Shown: one piece after another, positions 1-11,599 of the stretch
Numbering within the stretch: position 1 is the first letter of the stretch
Layout of the letters: the number at the start of each line of letters is the position of its first letter
Source of the DNA: Hawksworthiomyces lignivorus
Taxonomy: Eukaryota; Ascomycota; Sordariomycetes; Ophiostomatales; Ophiostomataceae
NCBI GenBank assembly: GCA_002917075.1
Contig: NTMA01000007.1
Coordinates: 558,001 to 622,000, forward strand
DNA length: 64,000 bases
Direction of reading: 5' to 3'
Notes under the pieces: model-generated
The model's database searches: none
What the model saw: only the letters and a program-made list of their open reading frames with translations
Told to the model about the DNA's origin: nothing
Position numbers and translations under genes: made by a program

Positions 1-72
1 CCCTTTGCTCAAATCGGATTATTCGCCGAGGTTGGAACTATTTTCTTCCCTGCGATCTCCATCTTCTAAATC

Positions 73-1552
73 ATGAAGTTTATCGGGTTTGCGGCCGTGG
101 CCGCTGCTTTCGTCGTCCCGGACGTTGGCATGCTCAAAGAACTTGTCCTCAGCGACAATGCTCATCAAGACAGCTCTTCCAAAATCTCCCAATACCATGC
201 GATCGTCGAATCTGCCGCCGAAAGTGTCGAGAAAAGCACCGATGCCATTAATGGCTGGTTCCGACGCGGTGCAATGTCGAGCGACGGCGACGAATCTGGC
301 CTCCCGGTTCCCTTGCTGCATCGCAAAGACCCTTCCGCCAATCTCACAATCTACCAGCTCATTAGTGCCTCGAATTACACAACCAAATTTGCCGCCCTTG
401 TCGACAAGTTCCCGCAATATGTCGACCGCCTCAACAGCACTGCGGTGAACTCCACCCTCTTCGTGCCGGTCGATGCCGCTTTCGACAAGCTGCCCGGCGG
501 CCTGCTCAATAACACCGAGGAGAACCGCCAGCTTTTAGAGAATATTGTATCTTATCCCATCGGCTTAGGTGCCTATCCTTACAGGCGCATATTCGGAACG
601 CACACGATCCCGACGGCACTCGATGAGGCTCTTCTGGGCGGCAAGCCGCAGCGCTTACGCGTGCGCATCGACAAGCATCTAGGAGTGCAAATCAATTCCT
701 ACAGCAACGTCATCGCACCTAATTTTGTAGGCTCTCTGCTCCTCTGTATCTATTTGCTTTTTTCGCCTTTCAATATGTCAGCCATTCTAACTTGTTCGTC
801 CCTTGCAGATCGCCAAGAACGGCGTCATCCACGCCGTCGACAAAATTATTCTTCCTCCCTTCCCTGCCGGCCAGAAGCTGGCTCTGGAGCCTGCCCGTTA
901 CTCCACGTATCTGCTGGCTGCCGAGAAGACCAACTTCGTGAAGTACGTTCACGGTCTCAAGACGAACGGGACGACCGTATTTGCGCCGTCCAACGCCGCC
1001 TTCGAGTGGCTCGGCCCCCGTGTCAACGCCTTCCTCTTCAACACCCCGCGGGGCCTCAAGTACCTCGCCGCCCTTCTCAAGTACTCCGTCGTGCCCAACG
1101 CGACCGTCTACAGTGACGCCTACTACGGCCCGGCTCAGGACGGAGCTGAGTCTAACACGTTTACGGAGACTATGGCGGACGGCGGCCTCGTCACGCACCA
1201 CCACTACACGCTGCCCACGCTCCTGGGCAACGCCACCGTCTCGGTCAACACGACGGCCATCGCCGGGTTCGTCTTCGTGGTAGTCAACGACAGGGTGCGC
1301 GTCACCGTGCAGGACACCATCGCCAAGAACGGCGTCATCCAAGAGGTCGGCCGCGTCCTCTTCCCGCCGCACCCGAAACGCCACCACCCAGAGAATCGCT
1401 CCAGCTCGGACCTCTTCTGGCCAAGCGACGAGGATGTGCTCACCATTGAGGATCTGATTGACCGCCTGAGTCCTTACGTCGACGGCGATAACGACGACGA
1501 AAATGGCATCTTCATCGACCAGATCCCGCACGAAGAGATTTCTGAGCTGTAA
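73..1552 (+). CDS. Fasciclin (FAS1) domain surface protein, two FAS1 domains
   Basis: Two exons, 73..726 and 809..1552; the 82-bp intron starts GTAGGC and ends TTGCAG in phase 0, giving 465 residues. A hydrophobic N-terminus (residues 1-20) resembles a signal peptide. FAS1 domain 1 spans about residues 95-245, with the H1-like stretch STLFVPVDAAFDKLP; domain 2 spans about 255-410, with TTVFAPSNAAFEWL. Each domain closes with an IAKNGVI-type H2 region followed by a hydrophobic strand (VDKIILPPFP and VGRVLFPPHP). Several NxT/S sites suggest glycosylation. FAS1 proteins mediate cell-cell or cell-matrix adhesion at the fungal surface. No GPI signal is evident; the tail after residue 425 is acidic. 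The family call is firm; the adhesive role is inferred from the family. Confidence 0.88.
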
Positions 1553-1891
1553 TTCATCGATTTGTTTTTGTTTCACCTAGATTGTACTCTGATCTGCGTT
1601 CGGTTTGGAGTCTTGAATGAAAATGTAAGAATTAAAGAAGGATAAAGAAAACAACGAGACAACACAATAATTGGGACAAGGAAAGGATATTTGGCTTTGC
1701 TGCCTTGCAGGTATGGTCTTTCATAACATATGTATGATTTGCACAACTCGGATGCCGTTTTGTTTTGTTTTCACAAGAAGAATCCCACACAAAGAAATTG
1801 GAAGCAATCTTTCGCTCCAAGAAATAGCGAAATGCCATGCACGCCGTCGTAATGAGTGTAGTCATACAGAACCTCTTCCTAAGTCGTTCGA
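1553..1891. other. Convergent intergenic spacer
   Basis: Space between the 3' ends of the fasciclin gene (+) and the CBM18-LysM gene (-). It is AT-rich and presumably holds both 3' UTRs. I see no gene in it. Confidence 0.6.
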
Positions 1892-2951
1892 TCATACACC
1901 GACGCAAAGGTAATAACCGGGCCATAGATCACCGCAGCGGAGCCTGCACTGATTAGTTGCCAGCTTTGCCACTGTGTCAATGTCACAGACAATCGTGTCG
2001 TCGGTGTTGTTGCCAACGCGCGTGTTCCACTTTCGCCTTGAAAGAGATTGGATCTTTAGTGAGTTGTTCTCTTGCGCTCCTTAGCTTCGATTATCTGTCT
2101 GCTTGAACTCACAAGTCATCTTTGCTAATACCGGCTGCCTCCGTTACTGTGCTGCAACTGTCGCCATCTTGGGTCTTGTACCACTTTTTGCCTGCAGCAT
2201 GTCAGCTTTGCCATTTTCTTCCTGACGCATCTCTTTTTCATATGTATGAGCACATACAGTTTGCTACCGCCCCTGGAAAGACGGGCGACGGCGTGGGCAG
2301 CCCCGGCCCGATCGTGGTATCTTGCGTGGCGATTACCGTGACGGTGCTCATTTGGGTCACCGTCGTGGTCGACGCCGGCGCCGCGCTGCTGGCGGTGACG
2401 GTGGTCGTCGCGGTCGTGGTGAGCGTTTTCGTCTCCGTCTTGGGTTGTGGGCAGGTCAGCGGGGAGCTCGTCACGGCCGCGGACGCCTCCGCCGTTACCC
2501 CGGCCCCGACCATCGTCGTCGCCGTCACCCACCGCGTGGCCGTCAGGATCACGCGGCACGACGAAGGCACCGGCGTCGGCGTCGGCGACAGGCAGATCGT
2601 GCACACGGGGCACGCGGGGCAGGACTGGCGCGCTGGCACTACCGCGCCGCCGCCGGCTGGGGCGCCGGCCGCTCCTCCGGCTGCCCCTCCGTTGCAGGTG
2701 CCGTAGGCAGGGTCGCATCCGCTGCCGCAGTAACCGTCGTCGTCGCCACAGTAGCCGTGGGCCGAGCAGCACTTGCCCCAGGTGGAGCCCGTACAGGTCA
2801 GGCCCGAAGAACTGCCGCAGGTACCGTCGCCACTAACCTGGAGGTTGCCGCCGGGAGGCGACTGTGCGGAAGCGAGGCACCAGAGGAGGAGCAGCGCCTG
2901 CATGATGGCCATGCGCCAGCGCTGCTTTTGTGTCCACATAGACTGTGTCAT
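1892..2951 (-). CDS. Secreted chitin-binding protein: CBM18 (hevein-type) plus C-terminal LysM
   Basis: Three exons on the minus strand: 2951..2258, 2191..2113 and 2036..1892, giving 305 residues. Residues 14-30 (MAIMQALLLLWCLASAQ) look like a signal peptide, so Met14 may be the true start. Residues 44-86 carry eight cysteines in the hevein pattern (CTGSTWGKCCSAHGYCG). A Pro/Thr/Ser/Ala-rich, probably O-glycosylated stalk follows. Read without splicing, the frame stops at 2238. GT at 2257 joined to the AG before 2191 instead restores a LysM (KKWYKTQDGDSCSTVTEAAG), and exon 3 ends with the classic LWPGYYLCVGV. Both introns have GTATGT or GTGAGT donors. An in-frame stretch inside the LysM (about 1955-1995) could be a further intron. 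CBM18 and LysM both bind chitin; LysM proteins act in wall binding or in shielding hyphae. The specific role here is unknown. Confidence 0.8.
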
Positions 2952-3906
2952 TTGCTCCGATACGTCTTAGCTCTCCTTCTTCTGCTTTTTCTACGTCGGC
3001 AAGAAGAACCGGGATTGTGGGCCAAGCATTTGTTGGGCATGGGCGGTGGAGGACAGTTATGCCGGGTCATGTAATAGTGGCACGAATCTAGAAATCCAAA
3101 GCTATATTTTCTCGCAGCTATATTAAGAAATGTGCCGAAGAGCATACGTAGTCATTCTCTCGTTATATTCTGTGTCCGGACCCCTGTTCCTGGTGTAATT
3201 ACGTGGACAGCAGATTCTCAAAGACTTGGAAGGATGCCTTTATATATATTAATATCGCACATTTTCTCATCTGCATGGGTCTCTCTTCCCTTTTAAACCC
3301 CCCTTTAGCTCCATTTACTAAATTGACGATCTGGGCATCCTTCTTGTTTTCGGTTAAAGTCTACCCGGTTCAGAGTACTTCCCATTTCCTTGAATACAAG
3401 CGAAGCAAACACGATTTCTCGGATATCCAAGCGAAAACTAAGAGCACACACTTAATTTATAGAGCATATTTCAGAAGGTAGCTTCTATTTTATAAAAGTG
3501 TATCTTCTGTTGTATCCTCGTCTCTAAGTTTATCTGCCTAGAATGGCACCAATTGTTTTAGTATTGAGTAGGCAAAAGCTAGCGCGTAGACTCACTAAAT
3601 TAATTTAATTGGATTTTATTGATATACAATGTGTCGCTCTGTGTTGGCTAGGTCATTATATGCGATAGTGAGAGAGACTCGAGCATTGAGTGTTTGAATA
3701 GCGATCTTTATGTGGTATTGTACCGTGGGAGCATGGGGAGCACTCGCTCCGCCGTAACAATAAGAAATATATACAACACTAAACAAAGTATATAGTAAAA
3801 GAAAGAATCTTTGAAGTAAGCTTTGAATATCTCATTTTAGATTTATTAAAATTGTGAGATACAGTTGCACCAAAGGTCTCTGGTTACATGTGTCCAACAG
3901 ACACAA
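2952..3906. other. AT-rich intergenic region
   Basis: Promoter side of the CBM18-LysM gene followed by strongly AT-rich DNA. Short open frames (for example 3203..3481) show no family motif, no splice support and TA-rich composition. I see no supportable gene. Confidence 0.5.
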
Positions 3907-4353
3907 TTATCCTACAAGAGTGCAAACTCCAAAATCTCGCATCATTTTTCCTACCACAACAAAACCACCTATTGGCGCGAATCCAAAGTAAAGAAGTTGC
4001 ATAAGCAAATAATAAATATCCTCGATACCATCCATTCTATCAATCTCGCCTATGTTGGGGAGGGCGCCAAAAACCAGCCATGACATAGTAAATACTCGCT
4101 GTATAGTTGTGCTATTTCTAGGATGAAAATGCGAAAGTATGCCGACAATCATAAAAGGAACCAAGGCAAGGCAAAAACTAAGAATCGATTTCATAGTTTC
4201 CCCAAAGGAGTCACAATTTTCGATTAACTCACTGTCGGGGTCTAGATGAACCTTCAATTCTCCAGTAAAGAAACAACCTTCGGCCTCAGCTTCAGCCATT
4301 GCCGGAGTCCGGACAAGGTACATTGCTGGGTAATATGTGGCTGTCTGTATCAA
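3907..4353 (-). pseudogene. C-terminal fragment of a fungal multi-pass membrane protein
   Basis: An open frame of 148 residues with three hydrophobic segments: about 62-78 (SFCLALVPFMIVGILSH), 86-102, and 116-138, ending GGFVVVGKMMRDFGVC. The last motif resembles the C-terminus of a large uncharacterised fungal membrane-protein family, from memory rather than a search. Such proteins are several hundred residues long, and I could not find the N-terminal part in the AT-rich DNA upstream (4354 onward). A truncated remnant is therefore more likely than a complete small gene. Function unknown. Confidence 0.35.
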
Positions 4354-6102
4354 ACTTGTCGAATACGTCTATTGGTCCCTAAGACTAGATGCTGTTAGGC
4401 ATACTCCATATGCTAATCGCAAATATTGCGTCTGATTTGAGACTAGCCTAGTATCCGAGCTGCTACAGTAGGTTGACAAAAATCTTCGTGGGCAGTTCTA
4501 ATATAGGCTTATGGGGGAAAATTCAGATGAGGAATTGATGCACAAGTTTTAAAAGTCACATTAATTCAAGCAAAATCCCAAAAGACAGATATAAGAAGAA
4601 GAAAATATAAGTTGTGATCTTTTATTAAAACAATTTTTAAATAATTGATACAAATATTAAGATACATGTGCTTGAAAAGTGTAATTTTCGTGGATATTTG
4701 TACGGGTTTTCTAAAACGCATGGACTTCTGTTAACCCGCTGTAGTTTCAATGGACAGCCTCGTCACAGTCTTAAAACTCTCATTTGTTTGCTCTCTTTGA
4801 AAGGCTATTTTGCTTTTCAGCGTTGTATTACTTTGTTTTTGAATTACATTAATGTGATTACTTTAACCTTTTTGTCCTTCTCATTTCTCCTCTTGCACTG
4901 ATAGTATTCCACTATTTTAGATTGGTGACTGACGCAAAGTTGGAGATACATGTCACAGACACTTCAGCATACATATTTTTCAGTACTTCCTAATCCTTCT
5001 AATGCCAACCGTTCAATGGTAAGCCGAATTGAGTCTAGTATGTGTTAAATTAGTGGCGGAAACAAGATAATGAGTGGCTACTTTATAAAGCGGTATTTGG
5101 TGGAATTCTAATTTCTGTTTTCTTTCTCACTTCCCTTTAACATTTGTTACTGCTATTAGCCTGAACTCATCTCGACCCTGTGTTGTGTTTGTTGTCTTCT
5201 ACAGAGGACTAGACAAATCAAAAGAGTTTAAATGCAGTACACATCAGCAGCACTTGTAACTCTGGACAGAGCAAACTTGTTTTAGCGGCCTACTTGGCAA
5301 TTTAATCCTAGGAACTGGAGGCTGGCATATTGTGGAGAATGAATCTTATGTCAAGTGCTTGGAATCTTTAGTGGACGTTAGTTATGGACCCTCAAAATGC
5401 CATTGCATCTGAAGGGTTGCACTGGAGAACCGCCCCTATGTGATCCACAAGATAAACTGGAGCAGTTGTACTCCGTAGCATCAGAAAAGCTGAGTTCAGC
5501 CTCTAAGCCTTACGAGTACTCCGTACAGCGGAACAAATTTACTCATTCTGCTGAGCCGGCTGAACCTGGACAAGTCCAAAACTTCGCCAATACTTCGTTT
5601 CGCCCAGGGTCCAAGCACGCATTGTCTAATACGTCGGGGTTGAGTTCTCAGCCGCCGCCTACCCTGCCCAGAAGGCAGCAGTGCCACATTTGGAGACAAT
5701 CTCATTTTTTGTGAAGGCTTGCGACCTCACTGGTCAAATCGGCTTTTCGGAGTCTTCAATTTTCAATAGCGGCTTGATCAGATGAAAGCGACAAGGGTGA
5801 ATGATTGGTCGCAAAGATGCGGCTGAGGCTCAAAACAGCATGAGGCGCCTTTTCGCTAACCAGATAAATGAAGGGTATTCTCCGTCAGATGGTGCTCTTC
5901 CGTGATTGCGCCGCCATGATAGCCAATTCGCAAAGCATCGACAAGAGCCATTTCTCGTGTGTTGAGGGCATATTGTCATTTACGTGGATAGTCATAACAT
6001 GCTAGTCACGGACTGCCCGTCACGATCCTCATCATCAAGCTGGGTTTTCATTTCGAAGCTCACACTAAATTTGCCTTTTTTCTCGTTTATCGACGTTGCG
6101 CG
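4354..6102. other. AT-rich gene-poor region
   Basis: No recognisable gene. The open frame 5397..5714 (+, 105 codons) has no motif and low-complexity composition and is not called. The last few hundred bases, which become GC-richer, are presumably the promoter and leader of the HET gene. Confidence 0.45.
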
Positions 6103-9100
6103 ATGCGTCTGATCAATGTGAAGACTTTCAAATTGGAAAAATTTGTCGGAGATCCAGGTAAACCGTACGCTATCCTATCTCATACTTGGGGGGAGGACAG
6201 CGGCGAACTCTTCCTCCGCGACGTCGAAGAGGGAAGGATTGACAAGCCCGGCGCCGGTTCGTTCAAGTTTCGGGAATGCTGCCAGCAAGCCGAGAAAGAT
6301 GGGCTGGAGTACGCTTGGATTGACACCTGCTGCATCGACCAAACCAATCTGGAGGAGCTGAGCGAGGCCATCAACTCCATGTTTCGGTGGTATGGGGATG
6401 CGACTGTGTGCTACGCGTATCTGGCCGACGTTCCTCCTGGCGACAATGTCCGGAAAGATGGATCAAAGTTCCGGAGAAGCCGATGGTTTCGGCGGGGATG
6501 GACACTGCAAGAACTTCTCGCGCCTATGCACCTGCGGTTCTACGACTCGTACTGGAATCTTCTGGGGAACAAGGGGAACTTGGGCGATGTGGTCACCAAG
6601 GTCACCGGCGTGCCTCGGCAGTACCTCCTGCATACTGCGACGCTACATGCTGCGAGCATTGCGCAGCGTATGTCATGGGCCTCGCAGCGAGAAACAAAAA
6701 GGAAAGAAGACATTGCATACTGCCTCCTTGGCATCTTTGGCGTGTATATGCCGTTGATATACGGAGAAGGCACTAGCCAGGCTTTCTTCCGGCTTCAAGA
6801 ACACATCCTGAAGATGTCCGCAGACGACTCTATTTTAGCATGGGGCATTTCCGACGGAGAAGATCCGGCGCTCATCAACACCCATGGAAAATTCCTGGCA
6901 GCTGCCCCATCCGAGTTTGCCAAGTCTGGACACATTATCTCCCGCGCCAACGTTGCTCACACTTTGCTCAACTTCTCTGGCAGTAGGCTTCAGATCAACG
7001 CGACGATTTTCACTTCTCTCGATGGCAGCACGCTTGGACTGCTGAATTGCGGACCCGAGGACGACCCACAGCAGGCCGTCGCAATTCCTCTGGCAAGAAT
7101 AGAGGTGATGACTGACCATTATGCTCGGCTGCGAGGGCGTCCTTTGAAGCTACAGCCCATCACGGCGTCGCATTCTTCGCAGAATCCCTTATACCTAGTG
7201 GACGGCAGCTTTGCCAGAATACCCTTGACCACAGAAGTAAGAGAACATCACTGGGTCTACGATGATCCTATTAATGGCGGCGATTTGAGTTTATTCGATG
7301 TGGCACCCCGATCTGGCTGGGACGAAGAGCGGTCCTTGATTACGGCGCAAATTGAAGCTGACGGTGATAACGTACATCGTACCTTGGCTCAATTTCGGCA
7401 AAATAATACAGAGTCTTATGATTTTGTGGTCGTTCTCGAGCGTGAGCAGGTGGGAGATTCCGTGGAGGCGCGATGTTGCGTCATGACCTGCGCGAGAGAA
7501 ACACAATTAGAAGAGCTATCCGGAAAGCTTGAGCACCTGACACAAAAAGGACTTCGCCAGGGAAGCGCCAGTAATGGATCTCTCGGCATCTCTGTGACAT
7601 TGGAGCCTGTTAACCAGTCAATGCACAGTATCAAGCTGGATATGCTGTCTGAACTTCCAGTCAAAACACTTGACGCAACTTCGGAGCTGGGAAGGTTCGG
7701 CCTCAGAGAGGACGGCGAAAGAATTCTTACTGAGCTAAAGCAGAGTTATGTGGGGAAGGAAGAATTGCAGGCCCTCACAGAGAGCACGGTAACTTACCTT
7801 TCGCAAGTCAAAGAGCAGCGGAGGGCTGTCGAGAACGAGATAAGAGAGCAACAAGCGAAGCTGTTTGCGTTGACCGAAAGGGAGAATCATCTTGTCCAGA
7901 AAGCGCTGGATTTGAGCGAACAGCGGGCAGAAGTCGTCGCCAACCGAGAGATTTTGCTTGCGCGGCTGTCTATGGTGATGGACGGGTTGCGTAGCCTGCA
8001 GGGAGGCGGTCAGGATGCGGACCTGTACCACCTCAAAATCGACGGCCAACCGTTGTTTCAGTGGGTTGTTGAGTCTGGCCACGTCGAGCTGCTCGAATTG
8101 CTTGTCTGCAACAATACTGGTGCGAGCGAGACCAGTGGTGAAGCGCTGGCACTGATTGCTGCTTCATATATCGGCCAGACCGAAATGGTGCGGCTGCTCC
8201 TCTCCACGGGACGGCTGGACATCAACAGGGTTGACCAAGTCGGCCGGACGCCGCTCTCCCATGCTGCTGAGCGGGGCCATTCTGCGGTCGTGCAGCTGTT
8301 GCTGGAGAGCGACTGCGACCCTTACATCTTGGACAGGAACAGCCGCACGGCGCTCTCTTACGCTATGGAAAGGGGCCACCAGGAAGTCATCCGAGTCTTC
8401 TTCAGGAACGGCGTCGTGGTGTACGACTGCTGGAACTCGACCACGGGCCAGTTTCTTTGTGTCGCCTTTTCGCACGACTCGAAGATGATGGCGCTGGGGC
8501 TCAAAGATTTCAATATCAGCCTCTGGGCCGCTTCGACGCTTGAGCATCAGAAGACACTTGCCGCGCACAGTGGCTCCGTCCGTTCGGTGGCCTTCTCACA
8601 CGACTCGAAGCTGCTAGTGTCGGGATCCGCAGACAAAACAGTCCGGCTCTGGTATGTCGCGACGGGCGAATGCATGAGAGTCCTCCAGAGTGACGACGGC
8701 GGCATCATGACAGTTGCCATATCAGAAGACGGAAGGCTAGCATCGATGTCGGAGGGGCACACTGTCAGCTTCTGGGACCCAGACACGGGGCAGTGTTTGC
8801 AGACATTTGGCGGGTACGGCAACGTCTTGTCGGCTGCCTTCTCGTATGACTTGAACACTATCGTGGTCGGCTCTTATGACAACTGCGTCAGCATCTGGGA
8901 CATCCACACAGGCCATCTCAAGCAGATGCTGGGGGGCGAGGGCCCCAGCGTCTTGTCCGTTTCTTTCTCGCACGATTTGAATGTCCTCGCGTTGGGGTTT
9001 GACGAAAAGGTCAGGCTTTGGGACATCAAACGGAAAAAGTATCGGCAATTTCTCGACGGCCACGCAAGAACGATCATTTCAGTCGCATTCTCTCGCGACT

Positions 9101-9171
9101 TGAGGTTGCTTGCGTCGGTGGCGGAGGACGGGTCTCTGAGGCTCTGGCGTGCTAGAGTGGTTGACAATTAG
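6103..9171 (+). CDS. HET-domain protein with coiled coil, ankyrin and WD40 repeats, no NTPase
   Basis: Single exon, 1022 residues. HET domain at about residues 23-150, with YAILSHTWG, YAWIDTCCIDQ and RGWTLQELLAP; it continues into the usual post-HET block (EDIAYCLLGIFGVYMPLIYGEG, about 207-230). A heptad-rich coiled coil lies at about 545-625. Three or four ankyrin repeats lie at about 650-765 (GRTPLSHAAERGHSAVVQLLL) and six WD40 repeats at about 774-1020 (VRSVAFSHDSKLLVSGSADK). HET proteins of the HET-D/E type carry a NACHT NTPase between HET and WD40. Here no P-loop GxxxxGK[ST] is present, and the middle is filled by coiled coil and ankyrin. HET domains trigger incompatibility or immune-type cell death. 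The WD repeats are well diverged from each other, unlike the near-identical repeats of rapidly evolving HET-E sensors. Function inferred from domains. Confidence 0.9.
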   Translation: MRLINVKTFKLEKFVGDPGKPYAILSHTWGEDSGELFLRDVEEGRIDKPGAGSFKFRECCQQAEKDGLEYAWIDTCCIDQTNLEELSEAINSMFRWYGDATVCYAYLADVPPGDNVRKDGSKFRRSRWFRRGWTLQELLAPMHLRFYDSYWNLLGNKGNLGDVVTKVTGVPRQYLLHTATLHAASIAQRMSWASQRETKRKEDIAYCLLGIFGVYMPLIYGEGTSQAFFRLQEHILKMSADDSILAWGISDGEDPALINTHGKFLAAAPSEFAKSGHIISRANVAHTLLNFSGSRLQINATIFTSLDGSTLGLLNCGPEDDPQQAVAIPLARIEVMTDHYARLRGRPLKLQPITASHSSQNPLYLVDGSFARIPLTTEVREHHWVYDDPINGGDLSLFDVAPRSGWDEERSLITAQIEADGDNVHRTLAQFRQNNTESYDFVVVLEREQVGDSVEARCCVMTCARETQLEELSGKLEHLTQKGLRQGSASNGSLGISVTLEPVNQSMHSIKLDMLSELPVKTLDATSELGRFGLREDGERILTELKQSYVGKEELQALTESTVTYLSQVKEQRRAVENEIREQQAKLFALTERENHLVQKALDLSEQRAEVVANREILLARLSMVMDGLRSLQGGGQDADLYHLKIDGQPLFQWVVESGHVELLELLVCNNTGASETSGEALALIAASYIGQTEMVRLLLSTGRLDINRVDQVGRTPLSHAAERGHSAVVQLLLESDCDPYILDRNSRTALSYAMERGHQEVIRVFFRNGVVVYDCWNSTTGQFLCVAFSHDSKMMALGLKDFNISLWAASTLEHQKTLAAHSGSVRSVAFSHDSKLLVSGSADKTVRLWYVATGECMRVLQSDDGGIMTVAISEDGRLASMSEGHTVSFWDPDTGQCLQTFGGYGNVLSAAFSYDLNTIVVGSYDNCVSIWDIHTGHLKQMLGGEGPSVLSVSFSHDLNVLALGFDEKVRLWDIKRKKYRQFLDGHARTIISVAFSRDLRLLASVAEDGSLRLWRARVVDN

Positions 9172-9592
9172 CTTTCGGTGAAGAGCATCTGAAAGCCATA
9201 TTTTGTATTTTGGAGACACTGGAGTTCTTCCTCGCTCTTGAATCTTGCCCGAGAATGTTGAACTTTGAGACATTCGAGTTCTGGAAAGGAGCTAGATGAG
9301 TTTATTTCTGGATGGTGGCTCACAAAGTCGTACTGTGCCACTTTGTGAATTAATACAGCGCCTGCATCAACTATTTTTGCCACTGAATGGTCCCGTTTAT
9401 GTATTGGAGTTAGTGGCTTTAAACCCCCGCCATCCGCGGAATTCCTCCCCCCCTCCCCTGGAATCGGTGCCTGGCTGGTCTGTTGTTTAAAGAACTATGA
9501 ATTATTGCTAGAATAATGTGGCGTGTTAACTTTATCTGTTCTAATATCATTTGAGTTTTTGACTGCAGCAATCCTCTGCAATAAGCCGGTTG
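9172..9592. other. Intergenic spacer
   Basis: Convergent space between the HET gene and the decayed membrane-protein gene. No gene seen. Confidence 0.5.
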
Positions 9593-11599
9593 CTACTCGT
9601 TAGTGTCATGGCCTTCTACATCATGATTCCCAGTGTTATGATCGTCGCTGTCGTGACCCTCATCACTCTGCTGATCTATGTCATTAACTAATTGCACTCG
9701 TACGCCTGTAATTCGGGATATTTGGCATCGACAGGACCAGATACATAAGAAAGAATTATGATAAGCCCGCCAACAAATGTTATGCAAGTGAAACCTAAAA
9801 TATTTACGGACACGAAATTTTCGTCGATTATTTTCTCTGACATATTGTGAGTCTCGTGTTCAAATTTTTCAGAAGAGGTAGGGAAATGCATTCGTACCTG
9901 ATTTGCACATTCTGTTCTGTCTACTGCATTCCTTGGATAAAAAACAACCTTGGAAAACCGTGCATCGTTGAGTCCGATTATTGATTGTATAAACAAGTAC
10001 TGGAAATAAGCCATAGTTGTTGCATGCCAGTGCATTACTTCTAGCTGCCACTGGTTATCAGGTAAAGGACCAAGAATAGGACCGCTGAGTCTATCTCTGG
10101 CCACGAGCACGCGTGTGCCAAGCATTTCAAGGAGGCTGCTTATCCGTACGGCAAGGGCAATTGTTGTTCTCAATCGAGCACGCATCCATTCCATATCTTC
10201 TGTTTCAACCATGTCCAGCAGATGCCGTGATGCGTCGTCATAGTTTTGGAGCGCGGTGCACTATTGTCCAGCCACTCCCGTGTAACAGTATTGCTCCTGC
10301 TCTCAGCAGGCTAGCGGCGATCCCGGCTCACTTTGACGATAAAGGTTGCATTGCCCCAGCGGCTACTAAATTTAAGCTTATGGATTTGAGTGGTGTTTGT
10401 CGTCCCACCGTACCAATTGTCATTGGATGGGCTCGTGAACAGAATGCGTCCTGATGTTAGAAAGAAAAGAGAGATCGTGCTATTCTCCGGAGCAAGATCC
10501 GAAATAGGGAAAAAGCTAGAATATGGTAGATTAAGGCTTCCGTTATAATAGTTAGAAAATGTAACCTAGATGCATAGTTAGTTGTAGAATAAGCTAGAAA
10601 AAAAATCAGACAAAACATACCGAACACTGAAATCATGAACTGTATCAACGCCATTGTGTGTCAATTCTTCGATGTCAGGATATACGTCGTTAGAAAATTG
10701 TGTTGTGTAATTCACAGTTGCGCTCCCGTTTACGTTTTGTAACGGGCCGTAGTAGTATGTAGTATAGGATTGATTTGAAAAATCGTATGATAGATATTGG
10801 TAACCTTTCGTAGCTAGCGGCGCACAATGCACTGTTCTCCTGAATTTAAGTGCCCGGTTGAGAGGAGAGTTACGACCGAGATCATGATCACTGTCTAATA
10901 GCCCTGTATCTATGAGTAAATTTCCAGCCATGCTTTTGCATATCTTGGAGTTGAAAGGGCAGCTCGCATTGGTGTCTACCACCGCTGGTATCAGCTGTCT
11001 TTTAATGTAGGTACCACAGCTTGTACTAGCGGCAGCAGGCGAATAACAATGGCGAGCGTAGTTTTCCGCTGCTATCATGTTCTGGGCTAACACAGAACCC
11101 ATGGTATCACCATAGGCACTCATGTCAGAGGTATCATGTATCATTGAATAGTTGACATCCGACATCAGCACTTCATTATTAACAAGAGCGGCAAATGGCG
11201 ACGAAAACCCGCTAGTGAGGGTGAAGCCGACAAAACATGGATAGCCATGAGCAATGGTGGAAGCAGCTGAGTCCAGACTCTTTTTGCATTGGCTCTCCAA
11301 GAAAACTTCATATTTCCAAGTCTACAGAGAGCGTTTTCGTGATCAGGCGTGCTACCCAAGGAAGGCTGTCGTTGATGATGAGCTCCATCGTCAGTGCTGT
11401 CCTTCGGATTAATGTAGGACGAGACAAGGTGCCAGAGCTTCCAGACGCGCATGCCAGCAAGAGCCACAAAGAGAGCCACAAGGGTGATCAACAAGTTGCC
11501 ATCTTGACGAGTACGCGTTAGGGTAGCTCCGAGTATCTGACCTCTTGACCAATTAATCCAAGTTCCCAGATAAACATCAAAGGCAGTTGCTGGATCCAT
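9593..11599 (-). pseudogene. Decayed paralogue of the large membrane protein at 25085-27311
   Basis: Collinear with the intact gene at 25085..27311, from the start (MDPATAFDVYLGTWINW versus MSTDSATSYAVYLGAWTDW) through the Cys-rich ectodomain (IPAVVDTNASCPF, NQSYTTYYYGPL, DIEELTHNG) to the acidic tail (frame 9787..9593). Lesions seen directly: a frameshift between about 11262 and 11235; a second frameshift near 10330-10345; in-frame TGA at 10305..10303 and TAG at 10263..10261; and a further frame break between about 9720 and 9688 ahead of the tail. The two intron positions are conserved (donors near 10615 and 9900). With several independent disruptions this is a pseudogene rather than a sequencing artefact. 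The CGA-to-TGA type of stop fits C-to-T mutation. Confidence 0.8.
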
